Assembly (NCBI GenBank): GCA_019722365.1
Contig: JADFUC010000462.1
Span: 26,931 to 90,930, forward strand
From: Lithospermum erythrorhizon
Lineage: Eukaryota; Streptophyta; Magnoliopsida; Boraginales; Boraginaceae
Direction: 5' to 3'
Length of the DNA stretch: 64,000 nucleotides
The translations under genes and the position numbers were made by a program. The notes under the pieces are model-generated. The model saw only the letters and a program-made list of their open reading frames with translations. It was not told where the DNA came from and made no database searches. Below are positions 58,290 through 64,000 of the stretch, one piece after another (position 1 is the stretch's first letter; every line of letters begins with the position of its first letter).

Positions 58290-61200
58290 TTCATGGAGTA
58301 TGTGGGAATATTGGTAGCTCGGGAACTTTGTGTGAAGGTAGGTCAGTCGCAGAGGCCGCCGTGCTTGACGGATCAAACTATGATTATTAGTGCAGCGTTC
58401 AAGTATCATGTGCAAAGCATCGTACAAATTATGGAGAATAATGCGTCAGTCCGTTCGATAGTATCAAATTCTTGTAGGAGCTCATGAATTTGACCAAAGT
58501 GAAGGGCCAACATAAAGAGAAGTGGGCGCCTTGTGATAGGATTCCAATGGAGGATGTGGATAGAAGATGATGGAGTACTAAGGATGAGGAACTTCAGGTG
58601 GAGTTAAATTCGAGGCCGTCAGTATTCTCCTTGTCACGATGTGTATGGAAGAATATGCTCGAGTTAAGGATGCAAGTCGGCCAAGAAATATAGGACTTGT
58701 TGAAACCGCTCACATTGGTTCTAGTCAAGTGAAAACCACGAGGTCCGACTTTTGACAAGGGAATATCGAACCTTGAAATGTAGGAGAGTCCGTCAAGATA
58801 TGCATCAAGGTTCAATACCATTATCGACAACTTGGATTCTACAGGGAAGACTTTCTCCTTGAAGAAATAAATGGAAGAATCATGAAGCCGTCAATCGAGT
58901 TAGGCCAAAGGTTTGTGTGCTATCAGTAAACCAGATAACTCGAAGATTAACTACATTCGAAACTCGTTGAAGTTCCTTGAAAGCCGAAGAGGAAGTCGCT
59001 CGCAAAACGAGGCTGAGAAGCCAAGGGACAGAAGAAAGTGGCTCTTGGCCCAAAGTGCAGAATTCATGAGAGAAAGCGAAGTGATGAAGATGATGAAGAT
59101 ATGTGGCCGTCTTTTAGAGGCTTGGGTTTCTCGAGTTCAAAAGAGCAGCAATGATCGTGGTCATAAAGCTTCAAAAGAATATGATAATCTCGAGAAAGTC
59201 TGAAAGAGCAAGACAAGGGGAAAATCAAAGGAGATCACGTCTTTCAGATGCTTGGCTTAAGCCGGACATTTCCAGGAGGCAGTTTAAATGCAGCGAAGTC
59301 CAACCCGAAAACTGACAAGGCCACTTGGGATGGCGAATCCGGAAGCGAGTCCGACTCGAAGTGGAAACTTTAGCGTGGTGTGTCTCGTAGCCTGAAGAAC
59401 CCGATGGAGTACCTCTTGCTTCTATTCTCCCTGGGATGATGACACCATTTAGTGATGATGAGAAATCAGTAGTGATTTTGACAGTAGCGACAATTATAAC
59501 GAGCTATTGAAAGCTTTGAAAAATTGGCAAAAAGAATAAAGAACTTTCAAAATAATAAAAAAAAGTTTGCTCGCCAAAAACAACTCTCTTGAGAATGAAG
59601 TTACTTTGTTAAAGCTTGATTCTAATTTGAAAAATAATGGTTTTCTTGAAAATTGGAACTTAAACAAAATCTTAAAAATATTGAGTTGGAAAATGTGAAC
59701 TCAAGAAATCTCTCAACTTCAGCACCGTGAGAACAAACAAGTTAAGCGAAATTCTTGAGGCTCACGTTGTCTGACCAACAAAAGGGGATTGACTATTCGA
59801 CGATAACTCTTTTTGTAAAATGCAATCAATAATTTTAAGTAAATCCCGTGTAAATTCGTGAACCGCATTTCACTTACTTATTGTGAAAAAAGGAAATCAT
59901 AAAGTCTTCAAAGTAATAAGGTACAAGGTTAGTGAGAATGGGCACACTTATGTCCCCAGTCTAAGACTAAATGGATAAGTAAGAAAATCCATCCTCGCTG
60001 CCAACCCATGAGGACCCAAATCACATTGGGTACCTCGAATGAGAAATTGAAATTTGTGTTGTAGGAGGGCCGCTCGTCAAGAAAACATTTTGGATGGTGG
60101 ATAGCGGATGTTCAAGGCATATGACGGGAGATGCTGGCTTTTTTAAAGCTTGGAAGCAGGCGGTTGGAAACGTAAAGTTCGCGAACAGCAGAAGCCGCCC
60201 AAAATCCTAGGTAAAGGATTATTAGTAGAAGGTTGTTTCGAATTAAAAATACACTACTTGTTGATGGGCGTGAAGTTTAATTTGCTAAGTGTGAGCCAAT
60301 TATTGTGAAAATGATTATGAAGTTAAGGTTTTCAAAACATAAGTGTATTATTTCAAATCTTCATCTTCATTTGTTTATTACATGGTTATGATCGAATAAT
60401 GTGTATTATGTTAATTTTGATTCGGTTAAGGCGAGTAATATTTGCATAGATATGGTACATGATAGCGTGAGTTTGTGGCATGTCGGCAGTTGGGGCATCT
60501 TTAGTATTGAAATGTTATCTAAATTGCATAAAACTCACATGTTAGAGGCTTTACCTAATCTACCGTATAAAAGGTTAAACTTTGCGATGCGTCGGCTTCG
60601 GTAAAATGCATCATCGTCGTTAAGCCTTTAAAATCTTGTTTCGTCAAACCGTGTGCTTGGTTCTTACATATGGACTTGTTTGGTGAGATGGATATTGAGA
60701 GTTTAAGGTGGCTCTAAATATTTTTGTTATTGTGGACGATTACTCGAGTTTACTTGGGTAATTGGCACGCTATTAGTATGATCGTTTAAAGAGTTTGCTA
60801 AGTTGTGTAGAAGGTCATGAGCGAAGGGATTCAAATCAAGGCCATAAGGAGGCGATCACGGAGTGAGTTGAGAAATGAGGAGTTGATGTGTTTTGTGGGG
60901 AGTATGGAATCAGCGCAGCTTTTAGAAGCACCAAGAGCGCCTCGACAAAATGGAGTCGTGGAGGCAGAAAGAATAGGACTATTCAAGAAATGAGTCGCGC
61001 CATGTTGAATGAGCACAAGCTTTGCCAAAGAGGCACTTTTGAGGGACATGCCGTGGACACCCGCGTGCTACACCGTCAATAGGGTATTTAAGACTATTCT
61101 TGATAAGGCTCACTTCTGACTTTGGTATGGTAAGATCCGTATTGATTACTTTAAAAGTTTTTGGATGTAAATGCTTTATTCTAAACACCAAAGATAAATT

Positions 61201-63130
61201 GGGTAAATTTGGCGCTAAAATCTAATGAAGCGATCTTTCTTGGTTATTCTAAAGCAGTAAGGCATATGTCGTCTACAATAAAAGGATCAATGTGTGCAGG
61301 AATCTATTAATGTGTGCTTTTGATGAATCTAATCCGTTTGTTGAAAGTTGTATTAGATGAGGATGATTAGGTAGGTATTATGTGGATGGGAATTCTCAAA
61401 GAATTGATGAGCCTGAAAACCAAGCATCAAGCGAGGAAGCATCAGTGTAAGAGCAAACTAATAATCATCGTGACCCTTGAATGTGGATGATTATCTCCAT
61501 TAGGCGGACACACGAAGATCTTCCTAGAGCGAGTATCAGGAATCGTCCCGGATCTCGTTCTTGGTGATATCTCAAGGGAGTAACTCTTCGTCACCTGCAA
61601 ATAATGTTTGTCTCAGTAGATTCTTTTTTGTATCTCAAGTAGTGCCTCTTAATATTCATGAAGCTCTAGAAGATCGGATTGGATTTTATACATGCAAAGA
61701 ACTTGAACAATTTGAAAGATGCAAAGTTTGGCATTTAGTTGAAAAACCTTTTGATAAAACCATTATTGGGACTAAATGGGTTTTTAGAAATAAACTTGGC
61801 AGCAGGTGTTGTTTAGTAAATAAAAGTCGTCTTGTTGTTCAAGGTTATAATCAAGTCGAAGGAGTCGATTTTGATGAAACTTTTGCTCCGGTGGCTAGGT
61901 TGGAATCCATTCGTATTATTCTAGCCTTCGCTAGTCACATAGTTTCAATGCGCTTAGAGAAATGGATGTCAAAAGCGGCGTTTCTAAATGGTTTCTTGGT
62001 GAGGAAGTTTTGTAAAACAACCTCCGGTTTTGATGATCGCCCCATCCTAAATCACGTTTCAAACTAGATAAAAAGCTGACACAGGTTTAAAGCAATAACG
62101 ACTTGGTATGAGAGGTTAAGCACACGTTTAGTTGCGAATGGGTTCAAGAAGGAAAGCTTGATTCCTTTCCTTAAAACCAGAACAAACATCTGCAGTAGTT
62201 CAATTTATGTCGATGATATTATTTTCGGTTCTACTAATGATTTGTTGTGTGAAGAATTTGCTAAAATAATAATAGTGAGTTCGAGATGAGCATGATGGGA
62301 GAAATTGAATTTCTTCCTCGGACTCAAATAAAGCAAATGGTGGGCGGCTTTATTCATAAGCCAAAGCAAGTTCTCGAAGAACTCATAAAGTCGGGGATGG
62401 AAGATGCAAAGTATTGAACTCCGGTATGCAGCATCAATAAAGCTAAACGGGCGAAGCGAGGTACTAGTGTCGATAGAGACAAAATATCGGTATGATTGGT
62501 AGCCTTCTTTATCTTACCGCTTCTAGACCCGATATTATGTTTGCCGTGTGTTTGTGCCGTTTTCAAGCATGTCCCAAAATTACCGTCTTAAAGCGGTTAA
62601 AGGATCGCCGATGCACAGAAAGGGACAATTGACTATGGGCTTTGATCAGATGAAGCAGAGCTTTTGAACTTGTGGGATACTCGGATCGCGATTTTCGGGA
62701 TCTGCGCTTGATAGGAAAATGCAAGTGGGACATGTCACTTCTTTAGGACATAGCCTCGCCTCGTGGTCCTTGAAGCAAAATAGCGTTGCATTGTCAGCGG
62801 CGGGAGGCGAATATGGCGGTCAGGAATTGTGTTGCTCGAGTGCTTTGGATGAAACAAACCTTGGAGGATTTCGGGATCAAATGAACAAGTTCGGTGTTAT
62901 GTGACAACAAGTGCCATAAATATTGCCAGAATCGATTAAACACTCAAGGACCAAGCTTACGATTGAAATTAAATTAAATCCAACCGTCGGGACCCGTATG
63001 CCGAAACATTGATCTCAAGTTCGTGGGGACAAATGATCAACTTGCGGACATCTTCACCAAACCACTACCAGAGGATCAATTTAACCGCATTAGGCGTGAG
63101 CTGGGGATGCTTGATCTTTCTAGTAAGTAA
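58290..63130 (+). pseudogene. Copia C gag-pol relic, Sirevirus-like
   Basis: Plus-strand domains in complete Copia order. Gag with long acidic C-terminal part (58290-60080), containing a KSLA.K region and a DEDDEDMWPSF-like stretch. Protease at about 60095-60125 with VDSGCSRHMTG intact. GAG-pre-integrase at 60290-60640 (NVYYVNFDS, MEMLSKLHK-like, LPNLPYK). Integrase at 60660-61330 (WFLHMDLFGE-like, IFVIVDDYS-like, VERKNRTIQEMSRAMLNEH-like over frames, VNRVF). Reverse transcriptase at 61690-62330 (IIGTKWVFRNKL, LVVQGYNQVEGVDFDETFAP, then YVDDIIFGSTNDLL). RNase H at 62640-63000. End at about 63040-63128 with QLADIFTKPLPEDQFNRI and RRELGMLDL. The long gag and the sequence type fit the Sirevirus group. 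About every 100-200 bp there is a frame break. The 168-codon frame at 61561-62067 is the largest surviving piece. Confidence 0.9.
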
Positions 63131-63455
63131 TTTTATATTATCGTGCAAATGCTTAATGCTTGTATCTTTGTTGCGTCTTCATTACTTAATTATGTCTATA
63201 TTGTTATATTGGGATGATGAGCCAAATGATGAAATTGTCCAAAAATGGTTGTGGATTGGATTGGTTGAGGTTGCTAAGTGGATATTAGGGATTATGATTG
63301 CGTGTCATTGTTGAAGATATTGGTGATTTGGGATGTTGGTTGTTTGCTTTGATTGGATGTGCTTCGGGTTGTTTTTGAGAGTCTATTTGTGGAGATTTAC
63401 TTGTCGGGTGATTTGTGTGGAGCTTTTGGATGTATGAATGGTCTTTTGTGTGTGT
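63131..63455 (+). other. Sequence between pol and the terminal LTR-like segment
   Basis: G+T-rich with one 101-codon frame crossing it (63009-63314, partly pol in another frame). Sirevirus-like elements often have a non-coding or extra-ORF stretch here. No domain seen. Confidence 0.4.
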
Positions 63456-64000
63456 GGGATCGAGACCCAGTATTGACCCAGGGTCGATGAGGTCGATCAG
63501 TGGATAGAGGACTTCGATGCGGCCGCCGAGACCCTGGCCGGACCACGTGCTACCATTGAGGTCTCGAGAATAACCAGATACGTCCGGACCCATCGAGACC
63601 CCCCTACCGAATGGGTCTGGGTAGCGGTTATAACCACGATAAAGCTGCCCATCGAGACACCGTAGGACCCCCAGGTCTGAATGGGTCTCGATGAACTCGA
63701 TCTATATATACCATTCGACCGTTTACCACCATTCGACGCGATTCCAAAAATTTCCAACCTAATTCACGAATCCATGGCATTCAACCATTTCCTTCACAAA
63801 TTCATCAAAAATTCACAAATTCTACAATTAAAATTGCTTTCATTTGCCTTTCTTTTAACCTAAACTCCATTCTATTCAAATTTCTCACAAATGGCTTAAC
63901 CTACCCGAACAACGAAAAAGGGCAAGGACCCCGAAACCCAAAATCTTGAGCGAGTCGTCTTATACCCGAGGTGGAAGTTCCTCAAATCCGCAGGCTTTAA
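63456..64000 (+). repeat. LTR-like terminal segment with ATCGAGACC clusters, truncated by the window edge
   Basis: It starts GTGGGATCGAGACCC and holds eight or so ATCGAGAC/GTCTCGA motifs up to 63695, then a TATA-like CTATATATACC at 63700. A leader follows with ATG at 63773 and another at 63892. The position fits the 3' LTR of Copia C and the motif content agrees. However, base-by-base similarity to 57352-58234 is weak, so it could be the start of another element. After 63892 one frame reads MA, a stop, PTRTTKKGKDPETQNLERVV, which looks like the N-terminus of a retroelement protein. Confidence 0.45.

Noticed and set aside
1..64000. CRISPR array or bacterial-type operon
   Set aside because: Tandem repeats here lack unique equal-length spacers, and the window is clearly plant nuclear DNA.

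Overview
This is a stretch of repeat-rich plant nuclear DNA, almost certainly from a eudicot. The evidence is spliced host genes with plant-type introns, a plant cyclophilin of the CYP18-1/PPIL3 type, remnants of a WAT1-related (UMAMIT/EamA) transporter gene, and many classes of plant transposable element (Ty1/Copia, Ty3/Gypsy including a Tat-type element, MULE, CACTA, Stowaway-like MITEs). I see no bacterial or organellar genes. The species cannot be told from the sequence alone.

Only one host gene looks intact: a five-exon cyclophilin at 43915-45990 (+), 160 codons, every junction GT..AG. A second host locus, a WAT1-related gene (+), is a relic. One exon lies at about 18058-18150 and further exon pieces at 30655-30827 and 31286-31400. 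An 11-kb Copia element sits between them and later exons carry a stop and small indels. A possible small host exon lies at 392-511 (-).

Layout. 1-1125: possible minus-strand exons. 1126-3076: TIR-bounded element with a 142-bp tandem array. 4250-7260: dead MULE transposase (-). 7299-15119: Gypsy element A (-) with both LTRs. 15365-15545: short tandem array. 16415-16665: MITE. 18058-31400: WAT1-like relic containing Copia A (-, 18467-29551), which itself contains Copia B (+, 23454-28612), followed by two tandem LTR pieces (29660-30437). 31853-32072: foldback. 32883-39802: Tat-type Gypsy C (-) with a 93-bp tandem array and coding-like sequence on the opposite strand. 41057-41280: CACTA-like end. 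43700-46000: cyclophilin gene. 46660-46936: MITE. 49992-54780: Gypsy D (+), truncated after the reverse transcriptase. 54840-55186: CACTA end relic. 55700-56990: CACTA TNP2-type transposase relic (+). About 57352 to the window end: a Sirevirus-like Copia C (+) with complete domain order but many frameshifts.

The frameshifts and stops are concentrated in the mobile elements while all five cyclophilin exons are clean, so the damage is biological decay rather than poor sequence. I did not find a convincing new biological system. The most interesting structures are the nested insertion with its recognisable empty site, the Tat element's tandem repeats and antisense coding-like segment, and clusters of one palindromic motif (ATCGAGACC/GGTCTCGAT) shared by LTRs of unrelated Copia elements.
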